Below, piece after piece: positions 1 to 11,559 of a stretch of DNA of 64,000 bases. The notes under the pieces are model-generated. The model was not told the DNA's origin and did no database searches. It worked only from the letters and a program-made list of their open reading frames with translations. The stretch's first letter is position 1, and each line of letters opens with the position of its first letter. Origin of the DNA: Clitoria ternatea (Eukaryota > Streptophyta > Magnoliopsida > Fabales > Fabaceae); NCBI GenBank assembly GCA_037962975.1, contig CM075673.1, positions 22,614,001 to 22,678,000 of the forward strand. The letters run 5' to 3'. A program made the position numbers and the translations under genes.

Positions 1-206
1 GAAGCAACCTGCTCAAGTAACCCTCCCATAAACTGGGTCATGGCATCGTGACGGGAGTCCATAGTTTTTTGGAGTGTGTGGTGTCTAGCATCTTGAAGGG
101 TACGATGGTCTTCAAGCTGGGACTGTAAAGATCCTAGCTTTTTTGCAATGCTGGAGAGAATATCTTCCAAATCTTTAGAGGAGGAAGAGGAGGGTTTAGG
201 AGACAT
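1..206 (-). CDS. Partial gag-like N-terminus of an LTR retroelement
   Basis: A minus-strand frame opens with ATG at 206 and runs off the left edge of the window without a stop (68 codons seen). The start is a Ser-rich stretch (MSPKPSSSSSKDLED) followed by a hydrophilic, heptad-like helix rich in Leu, Gln, His and Asp, as is common at the N-terminus of plant Ty3/gypsy gag-pol polyproteins. An LTR-like leader lies immediately upstream (207-486). The assignment to Ty3/gypsy rather than another LTR lineage is inference; no protease, RT or zinc knuckle is in view. It could still be an intact long polyprotein outside the window. Confidence 0.45.
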   Translation of the reverse strand, partial: MSPKPSSSSSKDLEDILSSIAKKLGSLQSQLEDHRTLQDARHHTLQKTMDSRHDAMTQFMGGLLEQVA

Positions 207-486
207 GAGGTCAATGAAAACACCAAATATGATAGGTTCCAATCCACATTTCTTAGCTACTAGAAGAACTAATGATCTACTACTGAATAAAATGCTAAAT
301 TAAAGAAGTTCATTCATTACCCTTAAAATTTAAGAAGTCTCCCCATATATAGGAGAATACAAACAGGAGTTGCCCTAATTAAGATTGGGCCTGAATGCAC
401 AAAATTAACTAAATAAAGTCATTGAGCCAAGTGGACCTTTTTGGTGTCCTTTTGGGCCTGCTAGAACCAGCTATTGTATCAGTTTG
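207..486 (-). repeat. LTR-like / 5' leader region of the retroelement at the left edge
   Basis: Read on the minus strand, this stretch has LTR-like features: a TATATATGG promoter-like block, a pyrimidine/AT-rich tail, and the word AGGCCCAAAAGGACA, which is shared with the solo-LTR-like insert at 11984-12230. It ends just before the gag-like ATG at 206. I do not see a canonical tRNA-Met primer site, so the exact LTR end is uncertain. Confidence 0.35.
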
Positions 487-653
487 TTAGGTAATGAAGT
501 TTAGTTTTTACCGATAGTTTGGTAGATTTAGAAGGACAAATACAAGCCTATTATTGAGAAAACTCTTTCTATCATGCAATAGTTGTGATTAACAAACTTA
601 AGGAGTTTGGGTATTTGCATAACAGCACCAATGCAGTAACTCATACACTATAA

Positions 654-1095
654 AGATGGATTTCATTTTGAATGTTGATGGGAGTAATATGGGAAACCTA
701 TGCCCTTCAGGCTTTAGAGGCCTCATTAGAAGTGCAATAGGGGATTGCAAATTTGCATGTCGAGGTTTTATGGCAGCTTGGATATTTTAGATAATGTCAA
801 GGCATAACTCCAAGATATTTTTACCTGGGTCTTTCTCTCCCTTAGAGAATTGGTTATAGGAAAGTTATTTCTTAATCTAAATTGTGACGAAATGGTTCGC
901 ATGATTCATGATGGGTGCTCCAAGTTTCATGATTACCATGATTTTCTTTTTTGGTAATTTGAGCTTCATGAGCCTCCAGTGGGAAATCAAACGTGTCCAT
1001 ACATTAAGATAAGCTAACACTCATGCGAATTATCTTACTATAAACGATGAATCTCAAAGTTATGCTTTTCTTATTGTTGATAATCCTTTATACAT
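654..1095 (+). pseudogene. Degraded RNase H-like (RVT_3) domain fragment
   Basis: The plus strand from about 655 reads KMDFILNVDGSNMGN, then a Gly-rich GFRGLIRSAIGD segment. This is the N-terminal signature (LNVDGS...GGLIR) of the plant RNase H-like domain RVT_3, found at the end of LINE-type polyproteins and in many plant host-like fragments. Near 985-1030 the same strand reads WEIKRVHTLR, stop, ANTHANYL, which matches the end of that domain (VHTLREAN..AD.LA). In between are several stops and frame breaks, so it is not functional. No poly(A) tail or target duplication was found. Confidence 0.6.
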
Positions 1096-2551
1096 CAAGA
1101 ATTGTTCTATTTTCCTTTTAACAACCAAAAAAATTTTATCTAAGATTTTTTAAATATATATTATTAATTATTATCCTTAATTTTTTCATTGAAAAATATA
1201 ATATTCTATGTATTATATATATATATTTCATATATTTATAATTTTTTTTGACAATTTCTTAATTTATTATCTCAAGAAAAATAATTAACTTTACGGTTAC
1301 ATAAATATAATATAGATTCATCTAGAGATAGACAATTTTCAATATCTTGTGTAGTGTTTGGTATGAGGTTTTTTTTATAGAAATAAAAGCTAAAAATAAA
1401 ATTTACCAATATTTGGTAGAAATTATTAAAAAATATTCTTGGTAGTTAGGATTAACTAAACTGGGAAAAATTTGCACTTTTAAATCACACATAAATAGGT
1501 GGATATTAAAAATTTACCCATAAGTTGCAAATTTTGAAATAAAATTATTTTTAGCTCATGCATAAACTTATAACATTATTGAATAAGTTTTCTTTACACA
1601 ATACATAAAAATTAATAAGAATCAATTGTCCAAGAAAAATATTAATGGGAAAGTAATTAAAAATACCTCCTTCCAAACATTATCTTAAAAGTAAAGGAAA
1701 AATATCTTCTCTTATTCTTTTTTATTTAAGATAATTTTAAAAATTATACAAATTAAAAAAATCATTAAATAACCTTGAATCACATCATATAATTTCTTAG
1801 TTTACTTGTATACTCATACTTACTGCTCCTCTCTAATTCTGCTTTCTTATTCCTCCATTTTATCGGTTGTTCTTCATCTCAATTATATAAACATTTTTCT
1901 CATTAAAGCTTCTCCATTGGAAATACGTAAACATGCTTTCCCATTAAAGCAACTCTACTAGAAATATGTAACACTGTGCTTTTCATTATTGAGTTTTACA
2001 AAAAATTAATTAGGGATTTATTTAAAGAATAAGAATATAAAAGGAGAAAACTATTAAATATTTTTTGAACTCCTAAAATAATAAAGGAGAAAGGATTTTT
2101 TTTTTAAAATTTAGAATAGATAGAAAAAATGAAAAGAGTAATAAGGAGGATTTCTTAGCCTAAATTACTCTGCTAGGTTACAAGGCTAAGTTGTAACTTA
2201 AGAATTATGCATGTAAACATGTTAGTCCTTTGGTAAATGTACTAAATTCGTAGTAGTTTCGATAAATATTAAGTATCATATCCACATACACCTATGTGAT
2301 GATAACATATAAATTGCTTGTAAATCATAATAAATCTATATACCTTATATTTCAAGTTTTGATCATAACTTGTTTGTTTGGAAATTTATAGGTTTCTCAA
2401 GAGAAATACAATAAAACAAAGATAACAATTAATAAAAGGCGTTGGGATAAGACTTCCGTGTTCTATTTACTCATTTAAGATCCTATTATGTATGTATTGA
2501 GTCAATGTGGCATAAAAGTCACTAAACTTAATTCTTTAATGAATAAATTTT
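1096..2551. other. AT-rich intergenic stretch, no gene seen
   Basis: Very AT-rich sequence with short AT repeats (around 1217-1230) and no reading frame with recognisable content on either strand. I see no terminal repeats or hairpins that would define a mobile element. Confidence 0.5.
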
Positions 2552-2556
2552 AAACC
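2552..2556. repeat. Target-site duplication AAACC (left)
   Basis: AAACC directly precedes the left LTR and recurs at 7446-7450 directly after the right LTR. Confidence 0.8.
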
Positions 2557-3893
2557 TGATGGTACAGAGTTAGGCTTAGAAGGAGGGGTTGAATAAATTT
2601 TAAACTCTTTTTCGCAAAACGTACAGACTCCTAAACAACTTAAATAATTTAACAGACTAGAGAAGAAATAGAGAATCACACAGCGGATTTATACTGATTC
2701 ACTTCCAATGTAGAAGCTACGTCTAGACCCTTCAGACTAGAAGGATTTTCACTATTATAAAAAGCACTTTTACAATATCTACACTAGCCTAGTGCCTCAA
2801 GTATTCTTGACTCCAGCCACTTTTGGCTTATAACCCAAGTATTGTTTCAAAGAGTCACTCCTGGCTACGGACACCTAAGTATTCTTTCAAAAGCTTTTTC
2901 AGGCCACAAGTTTTTCCCACACTAACAGTCACTGGTCATACACCAGATCTTACAGAAAGTAGTGATAAAGAGTTTTGATGTTACAGCAAATAATTCAACG
3001 TACAATGATATGAAATGATAACATAGGTACACTGAGCTAAAGACTGTTATAAGTCAAGGTCTGCTAGAAACAGAACAACAAAGAAGACTTAAGTAATGAA
3101 ATACAAGAACTTAAAAATTTTAAGAAAACGTCTTTCAGACTTCTGGTTTTTTAAAGAGATCAGAGAGTGTTGAATGATGAGAGTGAAAAAAAATCTCTCT
3201 TGAATTTCAAAGCTTCTTGTGTTTATAGTCCTTCTTGAGATAGTCGTTGATTAAGCTTAGAGGTTGTTGATCTTCTCGAGGATCGTATAGTCAGCGAGTG
3301 TAGAGACATGCTTCAGAGATGATTCCTTAAATGGATTGTCTCGATAGTATTCTTGAAAAGATCTCTTTTGCTTATCCACTTTGAGTAATTAGGTAAACCT
3401 CATAGCAGTTGACCTTATAGGCTGTCTGTTTTGCACAACTTCAACGTTTGCTGACACATTAAAATATACGAGGCAGTTTTCTTGATTAATGCAAGCAAGC
3501 CTTTAACTTTTTCGTTAATTTCCTTTTTGATGATGAGTATAAATTTTAAATGTGAAAGTTCATGCAGCTCCTTATTTGAAAAGGAAAGATCTTTTTCGTA
3601 TGCTATATCATGAGAGAGAAGACATCATCTTGAGGTCTATAGCTTTAGAAAGACTTAGTTTTCTTGAAGTCTTTAGAGAGTGCAGACTCTTTTTGACAAG
3701 AGAGAATTTGAGTTTTACAGACTCCCCATATTCTTTGCAATTTGAGTTCCACAGACTTCCTGTCACACTTGAACAGAATAGTTAGATAAACTGAGCGTAC
3801 ATACTTCATTTTAGCTAAGAGTCTTGATGTGTATTATAACAAATCACATGGGGTTCAGACTTCCTAGTCTTGAATTTAGACTTGATTCTAACA
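2557..3893 (-). repeat. 3' LTR of the 2557-7445 element
   Basis: Direct repeat partner of 6131-7445 across its whole length (for example the CGTACAGACT block near 2619 and again near 6191). The end at 3893 (TCTAACA) is followed at once by the polypurine tract of the interior. Confidence 0.85.
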
Positions 3894-3903
3894 ATCTCCC
3901 CCT
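3894..3903 (-). other. Polypurine tract
   Basis: On the minus strand the interior ends AGGGGGAGAT directly against the TGTTAG start of the 3' LTR. This is the classic position of the plus-strand primer and sets the orientation of the element. Confidence 0.75.
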
Positions 3904-4253
3904 ATTTGTTGATAACAAACATCAAGTCTCTAAGATAAATTGAGATCTGTATTAAAGGGAGACTTGAAATAGTGAAATTACTTGATTCTGAATATCATGT
4001 GTTTTTATATTTCAAGGTTTCAAGATGATCAAGTTATTCGCATATAACAGACTTCACTTATGACAATAAAAATTTGAAGAAATAGATATGCAAACTGAGC
4101 AAATTATTATTTATGTAATCAAAAAGTATTACATATAACTTTAAAAGAAAAAAAAATTAAGGGACTACAGACTACAAACTGCACATTTCTAACTACTTAG
4201 ATTTATTTCACATTAAGACACTTCTCCTTCTTTTTTAATCAACAATAAGAGGG

Positions 4254-6122
4254 ATATCACAGAGGCCTAGCAGCCTTGAAAGGTGTAGGAAGACACTATG
4301 AAGTAGAAGCTAAAATGAGTTGGGAAGTGGAGGCAAACACCAAAAGCAAATGCCCAATTTGACGACAGAGAAAGAAATGATGGTCAGTGAGAATAATGGA
4401 GGGAACACAAATGGAGAGATAGATGATGGTTGTGGATGGATTCCAGAAGGATAGATGAGTCTGAGGAATTCTGCCAGCATTTGGCTCCAAAAATTACGGA
4501 TATCAACCATAATTTCTCCAGCAGAAGTACTGCATGCTTGGTCTCTTTCCCAAAGGTAGTGAGCCCACCACAGACTTCGGGTGTGGCCATTTGGAGATGG
4601 GTCCGAACGGAGAATTTCTAAGATGTCTAGAGGGAGTCGCTTCGTAGTTCGTATGTACCAATCAGGTGCAGATAGAGCAGAGATCCAGACTTTCTCCTTT
4701 AATTTGTTGGTGATGATCCTTTGATTATTTGGCATGAGGCGATCAGGGTAGACCAACAAGCGAGCCTGAGGCTTGGCAAACGCTTGAATCCAAGGTTTGT
4801 TAGGAAGCTTAAGGTCTTGGAGAATGACGATCCTCCTACTGCATACGGATGGCTTGGGTGCAGGCAAGGAATTCAGGCCTGTAGAGGTGAGGGTTGGAAA
4901 AGAGGTCTTTAGGAGAGATGGGAGGGTGGAACCTGTTCCAAGGAAATATACATACACCACTTCCAAGGAAGAAGGTCTAGTTGTAAACAGGTAGTTCACC
5001 AGGGGCATGGTAAGGGAAGGGACAACTAGGGAGTTGAGGGATTATGGTATAGGTTTTCTTTACAGCTATAGGTACAACAGGGGGTTGGTAGAATTCTGTG
5101 TGTGGAGAGAATGTGATTACAAGGAAAATGGGCCTTGGTATAGATGGTATGGGTATGGTAGGTTTAAAAGCGGGTTGAGATGAGGTTGTAGTCTTTTTGG
5201 ATTTGGATTTGGATTTGGGTTTGGTTGTAGTTTTTTAGGTTTAGATGGGTGAGGAATAGAAGGTTGGGTTACCAATGGGGTAGGTATAGACTGAGGTGGA
5301 GGGAGTGGAAGGTTTAGGTGTAGTTACCTTGGGTGGAGGAACATATAGTTGAGGTTGAGATACCTGTGGGAGAGGTACGGAGGGTTGGTCTGCAACAGAA
5401 GTGGAGGTAGGTGTTTGGACTGATGCTTGTGCAGTGGTCTTCATAGAAGACGCAGACATCTTCTTCTTCTTCTTGAAATAAGCCTTCTGACCCTTAGCCT
5501 ATTCAACAGACTTTCTTTTTGTAGAAGCAGCTTCTTCTGCTTTGGCTTTCTTCTTTGCTTCAGACTTCAAGGCTTCCCAATGAGTCATATCAAATTTGTA
5601 CATATCATAGTTCAGATTGTACAGATCTACCCAGTCATACTTGGTCCACTTAGAAACATCTAATTCAGGGAATTTCCTACAATAATAGCGAATGAAATTA
5701 ACATATCGCTTCTTTGAAGAAATCTTGGCGTAGTTCTTGAGAGAAGTGGAGTATGGATCATAAGAGCTCTTTAAAGAAGGAGTTGAGGAGGCAGACTAAG
5801 CTTCTTCAGTAATAGTAGCAGTCTGAGTGGTAGAGGCAGCTTGAGCAGACTTCTTTTTCTTCAAAACTTGCCCAATGGGCACTTCATCATCTGATGCAGA
5901 AGATATATGGATGGGTTCAGTAGGTTTCTCAACAGCTGCACCTTTAGACTTCTTAATAGGGATGGATCTAGACTTCTTGTTTGACAGAACAAAGATTTTT
6001 GTTACCTTAGGCTTCTTGGCCTTAGGTTGATCCACAGTTGGTTCAGATTTTATTTTCCTCTTTAAAGGAGTCTTCTACACTTCAGTGGCTATTGCAGTGG
6101 CAGTTGCAGTGGGTTGTCCATC
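4254..6122 (-). pseudogene. Decayed internal ORF of the LTR element, function unknown
   Basis: Starting near 6122 the minus strand encodes a Lys/Pro-rich protein (DQPKAKKPKV, SNKKSRSIPIKK) with an acidic Ser block. A W/Y-rich section follows (KYDWVDLYNLNYDMYKFD), then a Lys-rich coiled stretch (EAKKKAKAEEA), a Pro/Gln/Thr-rich linker, and a final segment with TRSLWWAHYLWERDQ. The frame is interrupted by several TAG/TGA codons, some of which would be CAG or CGA before C-to-T change, as expected for a methylated, decaying repeat. It lacks protease, RT and integrase signatures. I do not recognise the family; a gag-like structural role is only inference from its place just after the 5' LTR. Confidence 0.6.
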
Positions 6123-6130
6123 AATGGAGA

Positions 6131-7445
6131 TAATGGTACAAAGTTAGACTTAGAAGGAGGTTGAATAAGTTTTAAACTCTTTTTTGCAAAACGTACAGAC
6201 TTCTGAACAACCTAAATAATTTAATAGACCAGGGAAAAGATAGAGAATCACACAATGGATTTATAATAGTTCACTTCCAATGCAGAAGCTATGTCCAGAC
6301 CCTTCAGACTAGAAGGATTTTCACTATTATAAAAAGCACCTTTACAATATCTGCATCAACCTAGTGCCTCAAGTATTCTTGACTCCAACCACTTCTGGCT
6401 TATAATCCAAGTATTGTTTCAAAGAGCCACTCCTGGCTACGGACACCTAAGTATTCTTTTAAAAGCCTCTTTAGGCCACAAATGTTTCCCACACTAATAG
6501 AACACACCAGATCTTAGAAAAAGTAGTGATAAAGAGTTTTGATGTTACAACAAATAACTCAACTTACAATGATATGAAATGATAGCACAGGTACACTGAG
6601 CTAAAGATTACTATAAGTCAAGGTCTGCTAGAAACAGAACAACAAAGAAGACTTAAGTAGTGAAATACAAAATTTTTAGAAAACGTCTTTCAGACTTTTG
6701 GTTTCTGAGAGAGATTAGAAAGTGTTGAATGATGAGAGTGAAAAAAATATCTCTTGAATTCCAAAGCTTCTTGTATTTATAGTCCTTCTTGAGATAACCG
6801 TTGGTTAAGCTTAGAGGTTATTGATCTTCTCGATGATTGTATAGTCACCGAGTTCAAAGACATGCTTTAAAGATGATTCCTTAAATGGATTACCTCAATA
6901 GTCTACTTGAAAAGATCCCTTTTGCTTATCCACTTTGAGTAATCAGGTACAACTTTATAACAGTTGACCTTAGGCTGTCTGTTTTGCGCAGGTTTAGCTT
7001 TTGCTGACACATTGGAATATGCGCGACAGTTTTATTGATTAATGCGAGCAAGCCTTCAACTTTTCCCTTAATTGCCTTTTTGATGATGAGTACAAATTTT
7101 AAGTGTGAAAGTCCATGTAGCTCCTTATTTGAAAAGGAAAGATCCTTTTCGCGTGCAGTATCTTGAGAGAAGACATCATCTTGAGGTCTGTAGCTTCAAA
7201 AATACTTGGTTTTCTTGAAGTCTTTAGAGAGTGTGGACTCTTTTGAACAAGAGCGAATTTGAGTTTTACAGATTCCTCCTATTCTTTGCAATTTGAGTTC
7301 TACGGACTTCCTGTCACACTTAAACAGAATAGTTAGATAAATCAAGCGTACAGACTTCATTTTAGTTAAGAGTCTTGATGTGTATTATTAACAAATCACA
7401 TAGGGTTTAGACTTCTTAGTCTCCAGTTCATACTTGATTCTAACA
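6131..7445 (-). repeat. 5' LTR of the 2557-7445 element
   Basis: Direct repeat partner of 2557-3893. The terminal dinucleotide at 6131 is mutated (TAATGG for TGATGG in plus-strand reading), while the other end keeps TAACA. No clear primer-binding site is visible next to it. Confidence 0.85.
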
Positions 7446-7450
7446 AAACC
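7446..7450. repeat. Target-site duplication AAACC (right)
   Basis: Partner of 2552-2556; follows the terminal TAACA of the right LTR. Confidence 0.8.
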
Positions 7451-8420
7451 ATAATATCAAATGTCAATCCCTTGACAATTTAATGCTTATATTTACATTA
7501 AGAAATTTTTTCAAGAATCATTAGAATCAATTTTATCCATAAAAGAAGAATCTAACGAGCATTTTCTCTCTAAAACACATTCGGTAAACCAAACACACAC
7601 AAATAACATTCTCTAAAATAGAAATAAGCATTAAGTAATGAGAAATGAAACGTTAACATGATATTAATACATAAACTCATATAAATATTCGCTACAAAGT
7701 CATAAATTGATATAAGCTTGTTCAATCCTATCAAAATAGAGGTTTAACCACATATGTCCATAAAGCTAACCTTAAAGACATTAGTATACAAGAAGGAAAG
7801 AAAGAAACCTAAGAAGAATGAGGCACCAAGGTCTTCCAGTAGCTTCTAAATCTTAAGAGTTCTAAAATCCTCCCTCCATTGCAAAAGATAACGCAAAAAA
7901 AAAAAGTTTAAGGCTCTTAAGTGAGCCATGCTATGCAATATGCGCTCGATCTACAAGTTGACTACTCGAGCGGTTGGACCAAAATTTCAAAGAACCCCTT
8001 GAGTTCTAGACTGGCCACTGAAGTAGTTGGTCTCGAGGAAGAGACCTTCAATTCTTCACTTTTAGCTCTCCTTCTTAACTTAAAACCTATTAAAACAAAC
8101 ATAAATAATAGGTAGTTGACAATTACCATACTGATTCAAAATAATCAAAATGCATCAATTAAGTGTTTTAATGTCAAATTAAAAATAAAATTTATTTAAA
8201 AAGATCATGAAATTGACCACTAACAATATCCAATTAAACATTTAGTAACTAATCTCATATTTTTTTTTATTAGTTATATATCTACAGAATCATTATCAAA
8301 AACAGGAATCTACAGGTCGAAGAACACACAAAAATAAAATGTGAAAATCCAAGTTGAAATCTTGCATCAAAAACGTTCTTTTCCGGTGGCTTTCAAAACT
8401 TTATTGCACATTAAATTATT
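7451..8420. other. Intergenic and upstream region of the V-ATPase gene
   Basis: AT-rich with a short A run at 7896-7905. A 64-codon open frame at 7921-8115 has no recognisable content and I treat it as chance. Upstream control sites of the V-ATPase gene may lie here, but none is identifiable by eye. Confidence 0.4.
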
Positions 8421-8427
8421 TATAAAA
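8421..8427 (+). promoter_or_regulatory. Probable TATA box of the V-ATPase subunit G gene
   Basis: TATAAAA lies about 30 bp before a CpG- and pyrimidine-richer stretch (from about 8455) that has the look of a 5'-UTR exon and ends in a good splice donor at 8552/8553. The transcription start itself is inferred. Confidence 0.45.
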
Positions 8428-8552
8428 TTTTTATTATTATTAATAAAGAAAATTAAGTTTTCGTTATTCAGATGCAGACGAGAGTAGGAAAGTTTCACAG
8501 ATCTTAGGCTCTCTCTTCGTCGCCAGTTTTTTCTGAATCTAACCTCCGATAG

Positions 8553-9508
8553 GTACGCTATGTTCCAATCTCTCTCTTTTTCCGATGCTTCAGATCTACG
8601 ATTTCCATGCCAATGCATCCATTTTCTGCTTTACGATTTCAACTCCTTTTCGCTCCATTTTCTCACCTATTCAATTCCTGTTCTCATTCACCGTTTTCCT
8701 TTCCCTACGCCTTTCTTTGCGTAATCAACACTTTCATTTCTATATGCCTGTCATCGATTAATTAGTGAGTCTAGATTCTTTGGTCTTGCTACTACAAAAT
8801 CTACATCCTGTTTTAATGGAGTGTGAATTGTTTTTCATCCATGTCTTGCAACTGATGGAACGTGATATTCCAGATAATTATTTATGTGAGTTTGATTGGT
8901 ATTTCTCTGCGATCTAATTGTTCGAAAACGCGAAAGTGAAATAAAATTAGACTTTCGTATTAAAGTTTAATGGCATGTTAAAATTGTGTAAACCTTAGTC
9001 TTTGATATTTTATATGTCATGTATTTTATTCCATGAGATTTTAAAAATACAAATTGTGTAAACGGCATTCGATTTAGTCCTCTTTAGTATAAACGGTAGT
9101 GACAAATAACGTGTAAAAGGACCGGTATGAACAACTTTTTGCAATGTCGGAGATTAATCTGAGGTTTTTAAAATTTTGGGAACTAAGATGCCTAACTTAT
9201 ACAATCACCGGGACCAACTTAAGGGTTTACTATGTTAAAATTGAATCACTCCACCAAGGGAAAACAGAAGGTAATGAATAGAATCAATAGATACTCTGGT
9301 GTCGAAGTTGAAATGTACTACTACGTAATTGGAGTCATAAAGTGTCTGATTTGTAGAGTTTAAGCTTGCAACATGAAAGTAGTTCTTTTCCTGTTCTATT
9401 TGGTGGCTTGTTTTGTGAAAGAATTTGTTAAGGACTTGATTTATCTTTACTTTCTGATGATCTCATTTAACCATTTGTTGATTGTTGCAAACCAATTTTA
9501 TCACACAG
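8553..9508 (+). other. Intron in the 5' UTR of the V-ATPase subunit G gene
   Basis: Donor CGATAG|GTACGC at 8553 and acceptor TTATCACACAG at 9508, one base before the start codon at 9510. A long leader intron directly before the ATG is common in plant housekeeping genes and often raises expression. No coding potential is seen in the 956 bp. Confidence 0.6.
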
Positions 9509-9509
9509 A

Positions 9510-10233
9510 ATGGCATCCAACAGAGGTCAAGGTGGAATTCAACAGTTGCTGGCTGCTGAACAAGAAGCACAGAGGATTGTCAATGCTGCAAAAAATGGTA
9601 TACTTTCCATTCATTAATTTTTATTTCTTCCTTTTTGTTTTCCGTGACTCCATCCATTTCTTGGTTCATTTTATTTAAAGAGAATTTTCTCAGGTGGGAC
9701 CTTAGTTTTCTTGTGTCTTTCATATGTAGGATTGAACAAATTTAGAGATATTTTGATGATTAACTAGTAGTCCTCACTTGCACACCCCATCTTTAATTTT
9801 TACTGTTCTTTTGTTGTTACTCCTATTATTTGTGTCAAATCTCTTTATTTGCTTACTAATCATTATCAGTAAAATGGATCTCTATTGTTAGAAAAATTGG
9901 CTAGGTTGAAACAGGCCAAAGAAGAGGCTGAAAAGGAGATTGCTGAATATAGAGCTCATTTGGAGCACGAGTTTCAAAAGAAAGTGTCAGAGGCAAGTTT
10001 ATGATTAACAACAGTAAGATTAAATATGGACGTCAAATTACCACTCTATCTTATTCTACGTTTGGGTGCATTCTTTCCTATGAAAACAGAGCAGTGGAGA
10101 TTCTGGTGCTAACGTGAAGAGACTTGAGCAAGAGACCGAAGCAAAGATCCATCACTTGAAAACTGAGGCTGAGAGAATATCGGGGGATGTTGTCACCATG
10201 CTCCTGAAGTATGTAACTACTGTGAAGAATTAG
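9510..10233 (+). CDS. VHA-G: Vacuolar H+-ATPase subunit G
   Basis: Three coding exons, 9510-9597, 9892-9992 and 10090-10233, join to 333 bp, encoding 110 residues, the usual length of plant VHA-G. The protein begins MASNRGQGGIQQLLAAEQEA, the hallmark N-terminus of the family, continues with the coiled-coil segment ARLKQAKEEAEKEIAEY, and ends SGDSGANVKRLEQET...VTTVKN. Subunit G pairs with subunit E as a peripheral stalk holding the catalytic V1 head to the V0 ring of the proton pump on vacuole and endomembranes. Every exon phase fits and no stop or missing residue is seen, so it should be functional. Intron 2 uses a GC donor. Part of its 3' end is copied in inverted orientation at 13369-13660. 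Confidence 0.95.
9598..9891 (+). other. VHA-G intron 1 (GT-AG)
   Basis: Donor ATG|GTATAC and acceptor TATTGTTAG; the split codon G|AA restores Glu of NEKLAR, the residues expected in legume-like and other plant VHA-G proteins. Confidence 0.85.
9993..10089 (+). other. VHA-G intron 2 with a GC donor
   Basis: Exon 2 ends GTGTCAGAG and the intron begins GCAAGT; the acceptor is GAAAACAG. This join gives KVSE|SSGDSGANV in frame and at family length. The nearest GT (GTTTAT, 4 bp on) would shift the frame. GCAAGT is the consensus of natural GC-AG introns. Confidence 0.8.
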
Positions 10234-10620
10234 AATTCTTGATGATGTATTGCTGGTGCTGGGAACTCTTAAATTATGGCGAATAATATTATGTGTTTAT
10301 TTGTGACTCTAGATTCTGGTGCGCATAAAATTATTGCTTTGGCTATAATATTTGGTACCCTGCTTCCATGTATTAAAAATAATTTCTTCAAGTTTGTTAA
10401 GAAACTGTTTCATAGACATGCCTATATGAATCCCCGTTTCAACATAGACCTGGGATCACTCTGTCATTGTATATCCAATTGAGCCAGACTGAATTATCTA
10501 TTCTTTTATGAAAGCCATCATTTTGTTCTACCTAGCCTTGAGCTTTTCAAGGTGTCTGTTCAATGCTGCAATGTTTTGTTGTACGATATTAATATATTAC
10601 TTTTTGTCTTTATGTATTAT
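10234..10620 (+). other. 3' UTR and downstream flank of VHA-G
   Basis: Non-coding sequence after the TAG at 10231-10233. The part up to 10433 is the segment duplicated in inverted orientation at 13369-13660. The cleavage site is not determined; an open frame at 10276-10482 looks accidental. Confidence 0.55.
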
Positions 10621-11559
10621 AAGAAAAATATCAACACTTAAATATTATTTATGAGATTAATAGTATAATAAATATATTTATTTAATTAAATAGAATATAA
10701 AAAGAGAAAAAAATTCAAATATTTTTTCATTTTATTTCTATTTCAATTTTTAATTTTTTCTATTTTATATATTTTCAAGAAAAAAAGTCAAAGAAAAATT
10801 CAATATAGTTGAAATAAATAAAGTTATTAACCAATGTTGAGTTTAGCAAACAGATATATAAACTAAATATTAATATGTAAAAAGTTTAAAACATACACAT
10901 TATGAAAGATTAAAAAAAACAAGCAATTTTTATCATGATATTGGATACATATAAATTATATTTAGAACTTTAAGATTGGTTCAATGGTTACAAAAGGAGT
11001 TAACCACATTTGTTGTTTTTAATAGAACATATTTATAATTAAATGAACAATTTTGAACAGGAATTTATGCATCTAACTATATGACATTAGGTAGAGGTAA
11101 TGGGACAATTATTTCGTGAAACACCGGTAATTGTTGGATTGAAAACATTGAGACCTTGAGAACCTCACTGGACTTAGGGATACAATATTGGATTCCCCTT
11201 GAACCAATGTAAGTCTTAAGAATCTAAGAAAAGTTTAATGAGATCGAAAGTTGCCTGATTGAATTCCTTTTTATATGTTTTATATATCTTATTTGTACTT
11301 TAACAAAATCACTAATAAAGATCTGGCCTATATGAAATGAAGAATCTATTGGAAGAATGATAAATTCTCATAACCAAACAATGAAGAAATTACAAGTATT
11401 TATAAAGCAAGATGGTTGTAGCAAATGCTCACTGTAACTGAAAGTATATTAACTAAATCAATTGTTGGGTTGCAAACATTATATCTGGCTTTGTGTTGGT
11501 TAGATATAACAAATTCCCCACCAACCTTCAATACTCCTAAGGATTTGAGTAAGAAATAG
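10621..11559. other. AT-rich intergenic stretch
   Basis: No recognisable coding sequence, RNA gene or terminal repeat seen on either strand. Confidence 0.4.

Larger units (their letters stand above)
2557..7445 (-). mobile_element. LTR retroelement, probably non-autonomous, with 1.3 kb LTRs
   Basis: Two long direct repeats (2557-3893 and 6131-7445) flank a 2237-bp interior. The outer flanks carry the same 5 bp, AAACC, at 2552-2556 and 7446-7450, as expected for an integrase target duplication. Orientation is minus: a polypurine tract (3903-3894) abuts the left LTR, and the only coding-like frame also runs on the minus strand. LTRs start TGTTAG and end in TACCATCA (TACCATTA in the right copy). 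The interior is too short for gag-pol and shows no RT, integrase or protease motif, so it would have depended on another element. The LTRs differ at many sites, so insertion is not recent. Confidence 0.85.

Noticed and set aside
4384..4994. Several small plus-strand ORFs (4430, 4721, 4797)
   Set aside because: They are the opposite strand of the decayed internal ORF of the LTR element.
7921..8115. A small protein of 64 residues
   Set aside because: No recognisable motif, no splice or promoter context, and a composition typical of chance frames.
9373..9678. A 101-residue hydrophobic protein
   Set aside because: It overlaps the first VHA-G coding exon in another frame and runs into introns on both sides.
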